The notes below the pieces were generated by a model that was not told the origin of the DNA, searched no databases, and saw only the letters and a list, made by a program, of their open reading frames with translations. 14,598 nt of DNA from Planctomycetota bacterium (lineage in GTDB: Bacteria > Planctomycetota > Planctomycetia > Pirellulales > Thermoguttaceae): the NCBI GenBank assembly GCA_021784975.1, contig JAJYGU010000309.1:1-14598 (forward strand). Reading direction: 5' to 3'. Below, in pieces: positions 5,831 through 13,966 of this stretch. Position numbers and translations under genes: made by a program. Position 1 is the stretch's first letter. The number at the start of each line of letters is the position of its first letter.

Positions 5831-7060
5831 ATGGCAGAATTCCTGTTGAGCATCTCGGCGCCTGCCTGGCTGGCCTATAGCGTAGCCGCCTTGATCCAGT
5901 GTGCGCTGCTGTTGGCGGTGGCCCTCGGCTCGGCGGCGATCTCGATCTGGCTGGAACGCAAGGTCTCGGCGCGGATCCAGGACCGTCTCGGGCCAACCCG
6001 CGTGGGCGGCCGCTTTGGCTGGCTGCAGCCGCCAGCCGACGGATTGAAACTGCTCTGTAAGGAAGACATCATCCCGGCCGCTGCCGACGGGCCGCTGTTC
6101 CGACTGGCCCCCTACATCAGTTTCTGCACCGCCTTTTGCGTATTCCTCGCCCTCCCGTTCGCCAACAATTGGGTTGCCTTGCGGCTGAACGTGGGCGTGT
6201 TCTTCATCCTGGCCGTGTCGGGTCTGGAAGTGTTCGGGGTGATCTTGGGCGGCTATGCTTCGGGCTCGAAATGGTCGCTCTACGGGGCCATGCGCGAGGC
6301 CGCCCAGGTAGTGAGCTATGAAGTGCCGATGGCCTTGTGCGTGGTGGTGCCGGTGTTGATCGTCGGCAGCATGGACCTGGTCGAGATCGGCAACCACCAG
6401 GCCGGTTGGTTCTGGCATTGGCACGTCTTCCACGACCCGTTCACTTTCGCCACCTTCTGGATCTACATGACCTGTGCGGTGGCCAGCACGAACCGGGCCC
6501 CCTTCGACCTGGCCGAGGCGGAAAGCGAGCTGGTGGCCGGCTTCCTGACGGAATACTCCGGCTTCCGCTGGGTGGTCTTCTTCATGGCCGAGTACCCGGC
6601 AATGTTCCTCGTCAGCGGGCTGGCCTCGGTGCTGTTTCTGGGCGGCTGGAACGGGCCGATCCCGATCGCCAGCCTGCTGCACCTTACACCCGCCGTGCAT
6701 CCGTTGGCGGGTTGGATCGGCAATCTGTTGGGCATGTGCAACTTTATCGCCAAGGGCGTGCTGGGCATCACCTGCATGATTTGGCTCCGCTGGACGCTGC
6801 CGCGGTTGCGGATCGATCAGGTGATGACCACCTGTCTGAAATACTGTGTGCCGCTGGCCTCGGCCATGTTGGCCGGGGTGATGCTGTGGATGTACCTGCT
6901 GCCCGGCGGGGTGTGGACGCAGGCTGAGCAGCTTTGGTCGCCGTCGACAGTAAACGCGGCGACGGCCGTGCGGCGCGAGCAGGCACCCGGCCCGCCGCGG
7001 CCTGCCGAAAAACAGGCACACCACGAACCGGAACCGATGGATGTAGTATGGACGCGGTGA
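5831..7060 (+). CDS. nuoH: NADH-quinone oxidoreductase subunit H
   Basis: The 409-residue membrane subunit that forms the heel of complex I and the entrance of the quinone chamber, with about eight or nine transmembrane helices. Signatures are LERKVSARIQDRLGPTRVG followed by GWLQPPADGLKLLCKEDIIPAAAD in the first cytoplasmic loop, REAAQVVSYEVPM, and NRAPFDLAEAESELVAGF followed by TEYSGFRW with its acidic cluster. These Glu/Asp-rich loops couple quinone chemistry to proton movement. It is longer than the usual 325-345 residues; the extra is mainly a polar tail of about 35-40 residues at the C-terminus (from about 370), rich in P, E, H and A, whose codons run into nuoJ with a 13-nt overlap. Start ATG abuts the nuoD stop. 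Confidence 0.96.
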   Translation: MAEFLLSISAPAWLAYSVAALIQCALLLAVALGSAAISIWLERKVSARIQDRLGPTRVGGRFGWLQPPADGLKLLCKEDIIPAAADGPLFRLAPYISFCTAFCVFLALPFANNWVALRLNVGVFFILAVSGLEVFGVILGGYASGSKWSLYGAMREAAQVVSYEVPMALCVVVPVLIVGSMDLVEIGNHQAGWFWHWHVFHDPFTFATFWIYMTCAVASTNRAPFDLAEAESELVAGFLTEYSGFRWVVFFMAEYPAMFLVSGLASVLFLGGWNGPIPIASLLHLTPAVHPLAGWIGNLLGMCNFIAKGVLGITCMIWLRWTLPRLRIDQVMTTCLKYCVPLASAMLAGVMLWMYLLPGGVWTQAEQLWSPSTVNAATAVRREQAPGPPRPAEKQAHHEPEPMDVVWTR

Positions 7061-7686
7061 ACTGGCACACGATCTTCTTCTGGCTGTTTGCGATGTTGGC
7101 CTGCGGGTTCGCCGTCGGAGTGGTGGTCACCAACAACATTGTCCGCATGGCCTGCTGCCTGGTGGCGTCCTTGGGAGCGGTGGCCGGGCTGTTCTTTTTG
7201 GCGGGGACGGAGTTTGTCGGCGCCGTGCAACTGATGGTGTACGTCGGCGGGACGATGGTCCTGCTGGTGTTCGGCGTGATGTTGACCGCCCGCGGGCCCT
7301 TTGTTTCCATGCAGACCGGCGGAGGCCAATGGATCTTGGCGACGATCATCGGCGGGGCTTTGTTGGCGGTGCTCCTCCAGGCCGCCTTCAGCGTGCCGCA
7401 GTGGATGGCCCCCAAGCCGCTGGTGCCGCAGGCCGCCCCGGCCCCGACCGCCGCCACCCTCGGCTTGGCCTTGATGGGAGTCCGCGTCGACAAGCTGGAG
7501 CGGCCCGATCCGGTCCTCCGCAAGGGCATGTCGGGCTACCTGTTGGCCTTCGAGATCATTTCCGTTCACCTGGTGGTGGTTCTGGTCGGCGCGGCCTATC
7601 TGGCTCGAGCCAAGCGGGCGCTCGGCCCCCGGCCAATAGGCCTTGGGGGCCGTTCCGCTCCGCCGTTAGGGGCCGCACAGAAATGA
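7048..7686 (+). CDS. nuoJ: NADH-quinone oxidoreductase subunit J
   Basis: A 212-residue membrane subunit with five predicted transmembrane helices. The family core is seen in the first 80 residues: NNIVRMACCLVASLGAVAG followed by LAGTEFVGAVQLMVYVGG, the helix-3 region that contains the pi-bulge that switches conformation in known structures. A later helix (AFEIISVHLVVVLVGAAYLA) closes the fold. The open frame extends upstream, but ATG 7048 overlaps the end of nuoH by 13 nt and begins exactly at the family N-terminus (MDAVNWHTIFFWLF). A Pro/Ala-rich loop of about 25 residues lies between helices 4 and 5. The 3' end of the gene contains a strong hairpin. Confidence 0.94.
   Translation: MDAVNWHTIFFWLFAMLACGFAVGVVVTNNIVRMACCLVASLGAVAGLFFLAGTEFVGAVQLMVYVGGTMVLLVFGVMLTARGPFVSMQTGGGQWILATIIGGALLAVLLQAAFSVPQWMAPKPLVPQAAPAPTAATLGLALMGVRVDKLERPDPVLRKGMSGYLLAFEIISVHLVVVLVGAAYLARAKRALGPRPIGLGGRSAPPLGAAQK
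7624..7651 (+). repeat. Strong hairpin in the 3' end of nuoJ
   Basis: The strands 7624-7634 and 7639-7651 pair over 11 bp (ggccccc with gggggcc, then ggcc with ggcc) with a 4-nt loop (aata) and a 2-nt bulge. It is all GC in the stem. No T-run follows within 20 bases, so it is unlikely to be a terminator. It lies just before the 65-nt gap that precedes nuoK and may affect mRNA stability or pausing. Confidence 0.4.
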
Positions 7687-7751
7687 CTTGAACCAACTCG
7701 CGAAGTACCAAATCCTAGACAGTTGAGATCAGCAAGATAACCGTCCGCCCA

Positions 7752-8099
7752 ATGATGAACCTCCTCACCCAACCCGTCGGTCTTTCGCACTACCTGGCCG
7801 TCAGCGCGGTGTTGTTTGTGTGCGGCTTCCTGTGCATGGCCACCAAACGCAACATTTTGGGGGTGTTGATGGGCATTGAACTGGTCCTGAACGGCGCGAA
7901 CCTGAACTTCGTGGCCTTTGGCAGCCGGCTGCTTCGCGGTGGGACGAGCGACGGGCTGGGGCTCGATGGCCAGGCCATCGCCTTGTTCGTAATAATCCTG
8001 GCCGCCGCCGAAGCCGCGGGGGCCCTGGCCATCGCCTTGAACTTTTACCACACGCATGCCACGGTCGACGTGGATCGCGCGGAAGAACTGAAAGGGTAA
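7752..8099 (+). CDS. nuoK: NADH-quinone oxidoreductase subunit K
   Basis: A 115-residue MrpC-like membrane subunit with three transmembrane helices that forms part of the proton path next to NuoJ. GVLMGIELVLNGANLNFVAF (37-55) contains Glu43, which corresponds to the essential Glu36 of the E. coli protein; Glu86 in AIALFVIILAAAEAAGALAIAL corresponds to Glu72. It begins with tandem ATGATG; no Shine-Dalgarno sequence is visible. The 65-nt space after nuoJ is the longest between nuoA and nuoK and holds no clear promoter or terminator. Confidence 0.95.
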   Translation: MMNLLTQPVGLSHYLAVSAVLFVCGFLCMATKRNILGVLMGIELVLNGANLNFVAFGSRLLRGGTSDGLGLDGQAIALFVIILAAAEAAGALAIALNFYHTHATVDVDRAEELKG

Positions 8100-8107
8100 G
8101 TAGATTT

Positions 8108-8159
8108 CCCCTCTTCGCGCACCGACTGAAGGTTGGTCGGGAGAGGGCTAGGGTGAGGG
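8108..8159. repeat. Imperfect palindrome with gggagaggg...gggtgaggg motif
   Basis: The gap between nuoK and nuoL holds a stem of ccctct (8109-8114) with agaggg (8142-8147) and an inner ccgac (8122-8126) with gtcgg (8136-8140), followed by ctagggtgaggg. The string gggagagggctagggtgaggg (8139-8159, 21 bases with the first g) resembles a repeat seen in many bacterial intergenic regions. It contains the GTG at 8153 that an automatic caller could take as the nuoL start. Confidence 0.5.
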
Positions 8160-8185
8160 CTCGTCTCCACCTGCCTCGTGAAATC

Positions 8186-10579
8186 ATGACCGCCAATTCC
8201 AACCTCATACCATCGCTACTGGGACTCGCCTGGCTTCTGCCGCTGGCCTCGTTCGTGCTGATTGTGTTTTTCGGCCCGCGGATGGGCAAGGCCGGCAAGC
8301 ACGCGGCCCTGGTGGCCACCGCGGCCATTGCCACCGCCTTCGCCCTCTCGTTCGCGGCATTGGTCCTTTGGCTCTTGCAAAACCCGCTGTCGGCGCCGAA
8401 CCCTGGCGGGCACGCTGCGGAGCGCGTGGCCGCGGAGTCAGCCAAGGCCCTCTCCGGCGAGTGGTACGCGCTGGGCGTGTTTGGGCCCTTGCGAATCGGC
8501 ATCGGCTACTATATCGACTCCCTGACGCTGGCCATGTTCTGCATGGTCACCTTCGTCTCATCGTGCATCCACGTCTACTCGATCGGATACATGCACGAGG
8601 AGCTCTCGGAGGTGGTGGATCCGCTGGCGCCGCTGGCCAATGGTCAGCCGTTGCGCCGCCGCGGCCGGTTTTGCCGCTTCTTCCAGTACCTGTCGCTGTT
8701 CTGTTTCAGCATGCTCGGCCTGGTGTTGGCCGGCAACGTGGCGATGGTGTTCGTGTTCTGGGAGCTGGTGGGCATTTGCTCCTATCTGTTGATCGGCTTC
8801 TATCGCGAACGGACCAGCGCCTCGAATGCCGGCAATAAGGCGTTTATTGTCAACCGAGTGGGCGATTTCGGCATGATTATCGGGATGATGGCCTTGTGGA
8901 CCGGCATGGGCACGCTCTCCTTTGGCGACTATCGAGCAGTCGACACGGCCGGCCATAGGGTGACCCTGCCCGGCATCTTCAGCCAGGTGCGGCCCGCCGA
9001 AACCAAACACCAATTGCAGGTCCCGGATGGCATGGTCAAGCTCGCGAGCCGCCCGCAGATCGAACGCATCGTGCTGGCCCACCGCCGCGACACTCGGACC
9101 GCCACTGCCGCGATCGCCGGCCAGTTGCGCGGCTGGCGCTCGCAAGGTCTCGGCTATGGGCTGCTGGTAGTGGCCGGCTTGGGCATCTTCTGCGGCTGCG
9201 TGGGCAAAAGCGCCCAGTTCCCGCTGCACTTATGGCTACCGGACGCGATGGAAGGTCCCACCCCGGTTAGCGCCTTGATTCACGCGGCCACCATGGTGGC
9301 CGCCGGTGTCTACCTGGTCGGGCGTTTCTATCCCGTGTTCACGCCGGAGGTCTTGCTGGTGGTCGCTATTGTCGGCTGCATCACCCTGTTCCTTGCCGCC
9401 AGCATCGCGCTGACGGCCACCGACATCAAGCGGGTGCTGGCCTATTCCACCGTCAGCCAGTTGGGCTATATGATGCTGGCTCTGGGCCTGGGCGGTTGGC
9501 TGGCCGGCATCCTGCACTTGTTTACGCACGCCTGCTTCAAGTCTTTGCTCTTCCTGTGTTCCGGCTCGGTCATCCACGCCTGCGGCACCAACGAGATGCC
9601 GCGGATGGGCGGGCTGCTGAAGAAAATGCCCTACACCGCGATCACCATGTTGGTCGGCTGCCTGGCGATTGCCGGCGCCGGCGTGCCGCTGCTGGCAGTG
9701 GGTTTCAGCGGCTTCTATTCGAAGGACTTGATTGTTGCCCAGGCGTTGTCGTTCCGGGCGTCCAACCCGCCTTTCGGCGGGTTATTCTTCTACGTTGCCG
9801 TTATTGGGGCGGGCATGACTGCCTGCTACATCTTTCGGATGTGGTATCTGACCTTTGCCGGTGAGCCGCGCGACGAGCATATCCACCACCACGCCCACGA
9901 ATCGCCCAAGGTGATGACGGTGCCTTTGGTGATTCTGGCCACCCTCTCGGTGGTTGCCGCCTGGAACCTGTTCGGCACGGGCTACGGCTTGCAGCCGCTT
10001 CTGGAGCAGGCACGGCCGGTCGAGCAAAGCATCGCCCACGGAGTCTTCCTGCCCGGTGTCACCATGCCCTTCGAGCATGAAGCTCACGTGCCGCAAATTC
10101 ACACACCCGCCGAACTGGTGGCTTTCTTGGCGGCCCTGATCGGCTTCGTGCTGGCCACCGCCTTCTACGGCGTGCGGAAGTGGGACCCGGAGGACGCCCG
10201 GCGGACCTTCGCCGGCATCCACCGTTTCCTGGTTCACAAGTGGTGGTTCGACGAGTTGTATTCTTTCGCCCTGGTCCGGCCGGTGTTGCGGATTTCGGGC
10301 TGGGTGGCCGCCTGCGACCAGCGAGGGATCGACTGGTTGATCGATCACCTGGCCATCAGCGTCGCAGCCGTCGCCCGCTTTGATGACTGGTTCGACCGCC
10401 TGTTTGTCGACCGCCTGGTGAACCTGGTCGCGCAGTGGACCTATGCCGTCGGCCTGCGGCTGCGCCGGCTCCAAACCGGCAACGTCCGTCAGTACGTTAT
10501 GTGGCTGGCGGTCGGCACGGTCATGCTGTTCGTGGTCATGAGTCTCTATTGGAACCTCGCCCTGGCGGCGGGAATGTAA
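8186..10579 (+). CDS. nuoL: NADH-quinone oxidoreductase subunit L
   Basis: The 797-residue distal antiporter-like (MrpA-type) subunit, one of the proton pumps of complex I. Channel residues are kept: Glu193 in FVFWELVG (helix 5), Lys341 in VGKSAQFPLHLWLPDAMEGPTPVSALIHAATMV written here in parts (VGKSAQFP, LWLPDAMEGPTP, IHAATMV), and DIKRVLAYSTVSQLGYMM plus HACFKSLLF further on. The C-terminal part (about 690-797) has the features of the long lateral helix and final transmembrane anchor. At 797 residues it is longer than the usual 600-680; an insert of about 70 residues (about 250-320) rich in charged residues lies between helices 6 and 7. ATG 8186 is preferred over GTG 8153, because GTG lies in a repeat and the residues it would add (RARLHLPREI) are not NuoL-like. 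Confidence 0.95.
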   Translation: MTANSNLIPSLLGLAWLLPLASFVLIVFFGPRMGKAGKHAALVATAAIATAFALSFAALVLWLLQNPLSAPNPGGHAAERVAAESAKALSGEWYALGVFGPLRIGIGYYIDSLTLAMFCMVTFVSSCIHVYSIGYMHEELSEVVDPLAPLANGQPLRRRGRFCRFFQYLSLFCFSMLGLVLAGNVAMVFVFWELVGICSYLLIGFYRERTSASNAGNKAFIVNRVGDFGMIIGMMALWTGMGTLSFGDYRAVDTAGHRVTLPGIFSQVRPAETKHQLQVPDGMVKLASRPQIERIVLAHRRDTRTATAAIAGQLRGWRSQGLGYGLLVVAGLGIFCGCVGKSAQFPLHLWLPDAMEGPTPVSALIHAATMVAAGVYLVGRFYPVFTPEVLLVVAIVGCITLFLAASIALTATDIKRVLAYSTVSQLGYMMLALGLGGWLAGILHLFTHACFKSLLFLCSGSVIHACGTNEMPRMGGLLKKMPYTAITMLVGCLAIAGAGVPLLAVGFSGFYSKDLIVAQALSFRASNPPFGGLFFYVAVIGAGMTACYIFRMWYLTFAGEPRDEHIHHHAHESPKVMTVPLVILATLSVVAAWNLFGTGYGLQPLLEQARPVEQSIAHGVFLPGVTMPFEHEAHVPQIHTPAELVAFLAALIGFVLATAFYGVRKWDPEDARRTFAGIHRFLVHKWWFDELYSFALVRPVLRISGWVAACDQRGIDWLIDHLAISVAAVARFDDWFDRLFVDRLVNLVAQWTYAVGLRLRRLQTGNVRQYVMWLAVGTVMLFVVMSLYWNLALAAGM

Positions 10580-10611
10580 GAAAACCCGGCAATTCATCTT
10601 CCCCATCTACC

Positions 10612-12357
10612 ATGTCGCTGTTCGACTTCAACGATCCACAGGTTGTGCTGACTTGGCTCTTGAGCCTGATTATTTTTCTGCCCGCGGCCGGGGCCTTGCT
10701 GTTGTGCCTGGTTCCTGGGAAGGACGGCTGGTGCCGCGGCTTCTCGCTGGCGGTCACGGCGGTGGTGTTCCTGCTGACAGTCTGGCTGGCGTTGCCCGGC
10801 GGACAAGGCGGCCTGCCGGGGCGGTTCAACCTCAGCGGCGACCAGATGCAAAACATGGTCTGCTATGCCTGGATCCCGTCGTTCAACATCTTCTACTTTC
10901 TCGGCGTCGACGGCATCAGCCTGCCGCTGGTGTTGCTCACCTCGTTTCTGAGCGTGCTGGCCATGTGGGCGAGCTGGCCGATCACCAAGCACGTGCGGGC
11001 CTACTGCGTTCTGTTCCTGCTGCTGGAAACCGGCATGCTGGGGGTCTTCCTCTCGCTCGACTTCTTCCTGTTCTACGTCTTCTGGGAAGTGATGCTCTTG
11101 CCGATGTACTTCTTGATCGGCATCTGGGGCGGACCGCGGCGGGAATACGCGGCCATCAAGTTCTTCCTGTTCACCCTGGTGGGCAGCGTCATGATCCTGG
11201 TGGCCATGCTGATGCTCTACTTCGCCAGCGACCTGAACCGGCTGACCCTGGATCAATTGATCGCCTGCCGGGTGATTCCTCCGCTCGGCGCGGGCAGCAC
11301 GGCGCTGGTCACGCCGCTGGCCTCGTCGCACACCTTCAACCTGCTGGCGCTGGCGCAATTAGGTCAATCCGGCGGCTCGCCCTTCCAGCAGATCTTGTTC
11401 TGGAGCCACTCGCTTTCCTGGTGGGCGTTCGTACTGCTGTTTATCGGGTTCGTGATCAAATTGCCGGCGGTGCCGGTTCACACCTGGCTGCCCGACGCCC
11501 ACGTGGAGGCCCCCACCCCGATCTCGATGATCTTGGCCGGCGTGCTGTTGAAGATGGGCGGCTACGGCGTGCTCCGCATCTGCTACCCGATCTGCCCGGA
11601 CGCGGGCTACGAGTTGGCTTGGTTCGTTGCCGGGCTGGGGACGCTGAGCATGATTTACGGGGCCCTGGCAGCCATGGCCCAGAGCGACTTCAAGCGGCTG
11701 GTGGCCTACAGCTCGGTAAGCCACATGGGCTACGTTCTGCTGGGCATCGGCGCCTGGAGCGCCGTGGCCGGCAGCCAATACGATCCGCACTACTGGCAGA
11801 TGGCCATGAACGGGGCCATGTTCCAGATGATCGCGCACGGCCTGAGCTCGGCTGGCATGTTCTTCCTGGTCGGCGTAGTCTACGAGCGTGTCCATCACCG
11901 CAACCTGGACCAGTTCGGCGGTTTGTTTGCGCGAATGCCGGTCTATGGCGGTCTTTCGATGGGCATCTTTTTCGCCGCCCTCGGCTTGCCGGGCCTGTGT
12001 GGTTTCATCGGCGAGGTGTTCGTGGTGCTCGGCGTCTGGAGCTATAGCAAGGTGCTGGCCGTAGTGGCCGCCTCGGTGGTGATCCTTACGGCCGGCTACA
12101 TCCTGTGGACCATCCAGCGGGTCTACCTGGGGGCGGAATACAAGGGCCCCCACGCCGAAGCCCTGAAGCCCATGAGCCGCCGCGAGGTGGCCATTGCCGC
12201 CCCGCTACTGGCCTTCGCCATCCTGTTCGGCGTCTACCCGCAGGCGCTCTGGAACTACATCACCCCCACGGTCAATAAGACGGTGACCGTGATGGCCAAC
12301 TGGACGGCCAACGTCAAAGACCATTCCCCCGCGGTCCAGGAGCCGATCCAGCCGTGA
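10612..12357 (+). CDS. nuoM: NADH-quinone oxidoreductase subunit M
   Basis: A 581-residue antiporter-like membrane subunit and proton channel. Channel residues are Glu159 in FYVFWEVMLLPMYFLIG and Lys283 in FVIKLPAVPVHTWLPDAHVEAPTP region (parts VIKLPAVPVHTW and DAHVEAPTP). DFKRLVAYSSVSHMGYVLLGIG and the GLPGLCGFIGEVFVVLGVW helix are classic NuoM. It is longer than the usual 490-520; about 30-35 extra residues lie before TFNLLALAQLG (from about SDLNRLTLDQL), and the C-terminal tail is polar. The open frame extends upstream, but ATG 10612, 32 nt after nuoL, begins at the family N-terminus. No Shine-Dalgarno sequence is visible. Its stop overlaps the nuoN start. Confidence 0.95.
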   Translation: MSLFDFNDPQVVLTWLLSLIIFLPAAGALLLCLVPGKDGWCRGFSLAVTAVVFLLTVWLALPGGQGGLPGRFNLSGDQMQNMVCYAWIPSFNIFYFLGVDGISLPLVLLTSFLSVLAMWASWPITKHVRAYCVLFLLLETGMLGVFLSLDFFLFYVFWEVMLLPMYFLIGIWGGPRREYAAIKFFLFTLVGSVMILVAMLMLYFASDLNRLTLDQLIACRVIPPLGAGSTALVTPLASSHTFNLLALAQLGQSGGSPFQQILFWSHSLSWWAFVLLFIGFVIKLPAVPVHTWLPDAHVEAPTPISMILAGVLLKMGGYGVLRICYPICPDAGYELAWFVAGLGTLSMIYGALAAMAQSDFKRLVAYSSVSHMGYVLLGIGAWSAVAGSQYDPHYWQMAMNGAMFQMIAHGLSSAGMFFLVGVVYERVHHRNLDQFGGLFARMPVYGGLSMGIFFAALGLPGLCGFIGEVFVVLGVWSYSKVLAVVAASVVILTAGYILWTIQRVYLGAEYKGPHAEALKPMSRREVAIAAPLLAFAILFGVYPQALWNYITPTVNKTVTVMANWTANVKDHSPAVQEPIQP

Positions 12358-13940
12358 ACTTCTCCGATCTGCTCCACAGCGCGATGCACGACTTGCTGGC
12401 CCCGGGGGCCTCGCTCTCGGCGTTCCGGCCGGAGTTGACCCTCTGCGCCACCATCCTGGTCATCTTGTTGGCCAAGATGGCCCTGCCGCGTTGGACCACC
12501 AGCGCCTTCTGGTTGACGCTGCTGGGCATCGCCGCCGCGCTCTGGTTCGCCTATCCGTGGAGCTGGGCCTCCGATGCTATTCCACCGGCCCACTCGATTT
12601 TCACCGGCGTCCTGGTGTCTGACAGTTTTTCGGTCTTCTTGCGGCTGCTCTTATTGCTGTTCGCCATCTTGTTCACCACCTTTACCCAGGTCAGCGGCGT
12701 GGCCAGTCAAGACGACATGACCGAGTTCTATGTGCTGATGCTGGGTGCGCTGGTAGGCATGTGCTTGATGATTTCCGCCAACCATATTCTGATGGTGGCC
12801 ATGGGAGTGGAACTGGCCAGCGTTCCCTGCTACGTGTTGGCCGGCACCCAGCGGCAACAGCCCCGCAGCAGCGAGGCCTCCTTGAAATACGCCGTGTTCG
12901 GAGCCGGGGCGGCCGGGATCATGCTCTACGGCCTGAGTTTGCTGGTGGGAGTGCTGGGCACCGCCCATCTGCCCACCATGTCCACTCGCCTGGCGATGCT
13001 CATCCAAAGCGGCGGCGGCCTCGACCGCGGGCTGGTACTGGTTTTGGGCGGACTGATGCTGATGGTGGGCGTAGGCTTCAAGCTGTCGGCCTTCCCCTTC
13101 CACTTCTGGGCCCCCGACGTGTTCGAGGGGGCCACCGCCGAAGTGGCCGCCTTCCTCTCCATCGCCTCGAAGGCCGCGGCCCTCGGGCTGCTGGTGCGGC
13201 TGGCCCTGGGATTTTCCTTCCACCCCGATCCCGCCATGCTGGCCGTGCTGGCGCCGGTCAGACATTACATCGTGGTCCTGGTGGGCATGTTGGCCGTGGT
13301 GACTTGCACCTTCGGCAATCTGGCGGCCTATGGTCAGAACAACATGAAACGGCTGCTGGCCTATTCCACCATCGCGCATGCCGGCTACATGATGATGCCG
13401 GTGGCCGCCGCTGTGGCTCTAGTCGGCGTCGATATGGGCGAAGCCCGCGCCGCCGTGGCCTCGTTGTGCGTCTACCTGGCCATCTACCTGTTCATGAACC
13501 TGGCCGCCTTCGCCATCGTGGCCTTCCTCCGCAATGAGTTGGGGAGCGAGGATCTGCGCGAGTATGCGGGCATGGTGCGCCGCTCGCCGGGGCTGACGGT
13601 CTGCATGGCGGTGGTCATGTTCAGCCTGCTCGGACTGCCGCCGCTGTCGGGCTTCGTCGCCAAGTGGTTCATCTTCCTCTCGCTCATTAGCGCCAAGCTG
13701 TGGATCGTGTTGGCCATCGGGGCGCTGAACACCTTGCTCAGCCTGTTCTACTATCTGCGGGTGGTCAAGGTGATGACCCTCTCGGCGGAGCCGCTCCACC
13801 GGCCGGCGCCGACGATTCCGCTCGTGTCGATGGCCGGCTCGTATTGCATGGTGTTGACCGTCCCGGTGGTCTTGTTGTTCTTTTTCGCGGGCGGATTGCT
13901 GAATTGGGCGCGGGCAGCGGCCTCGACCCTCTTGTATTGA
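12354..13940 (+). CDS. nuoN: NADH-quinone oxidoreductase subunit N (GTG start)
   Basis: A 528-residue antiporter-like membrane subunit, the proton channel nearest to NuoK. Channel residues are Glu153 in MGVELASVPCYVL and Lys243 in VGFKLSAFPFHFWAPDVFEG; NMKRLLAYSTIAHAGYMMM and LGLPPLSGFVAKWFIF are also typical. The start is GTG at 12354, overlapping the nuoM TGA (GTGA), and no in-frame ATG gives a better N-terminus. Length is slightly above the usual 470-500. It is the last nuo gene of the cluster; a small helical protein gene follows after 26 nt without a visible terminator. Confidence 0.95.
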   Translation: MNFSDLLHSAMHDLLAPGASLSAFRPELTLCATILVILLAKMALPRWTTSAFWLTLLGIAAALWFAYPWSWASDAIPPAHSIFTGVLVSDSFSVFLRLLLLLFAILFTTFTQVSGVASQDDMTEFYVLMLGALVGMCLMISANHILMVAMGVELASVPCYVLAGTQRQQPRSSEASLKYAVFGAGAAGIMLYGLSLLVGVLGTAHLPTMSTRLAMLIQSGGGLDRGLVLVLGGLMLMVGVGFKLSAFPFHFWAPDVFEGATAEVAAFLSIASKAAALGLLVRLALGFSFHPDPAMLAVLAPVRHYIVVLVGMLAVVTCTFGNLAAYGQNNMKRLLAYSTIAHAGYMMMPVAAAVALVGVDMGEARAAVASLCVYLAIYLFMNLAAFAIVAFLRNELGSEDLREYAGMVRRSPGLTVCMAVVMFSLLGLPPLSGFVAKWFIFLSLISAKLWIVLAIGALNTLLSLFYYLRVVKVMTLSAEPLHRPAPTIPLVSMAGSYCMVLTVPVVLLFFFAGGLLNWARAAASTLLY

Positions 13941-13966
13941 GCCTGGGAGCCCCAGACGTGTATGCG

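Noticed and set aside
4247..7024. A 925-codon stop-free frame on the minus strand
   Set aside because: It is antisense to nuoC, nuoD and nuoH, which are certain. High third-position GC removes stop codons from that frame, and the product is a His/Gln/Arg-rich mixture with no family features.
8153..8185. GTG start for nuoL
   Set aside because: It lies inside the gggtgaggg repeat, and the added residues do not resemble NuoL. ATG 8186 fits the family.
10594..12153. Minus-strand frames antisense to nuoM
   Set aside because: They are shadows of GC-rich codons; no ribosome binding site or protein family is seen.
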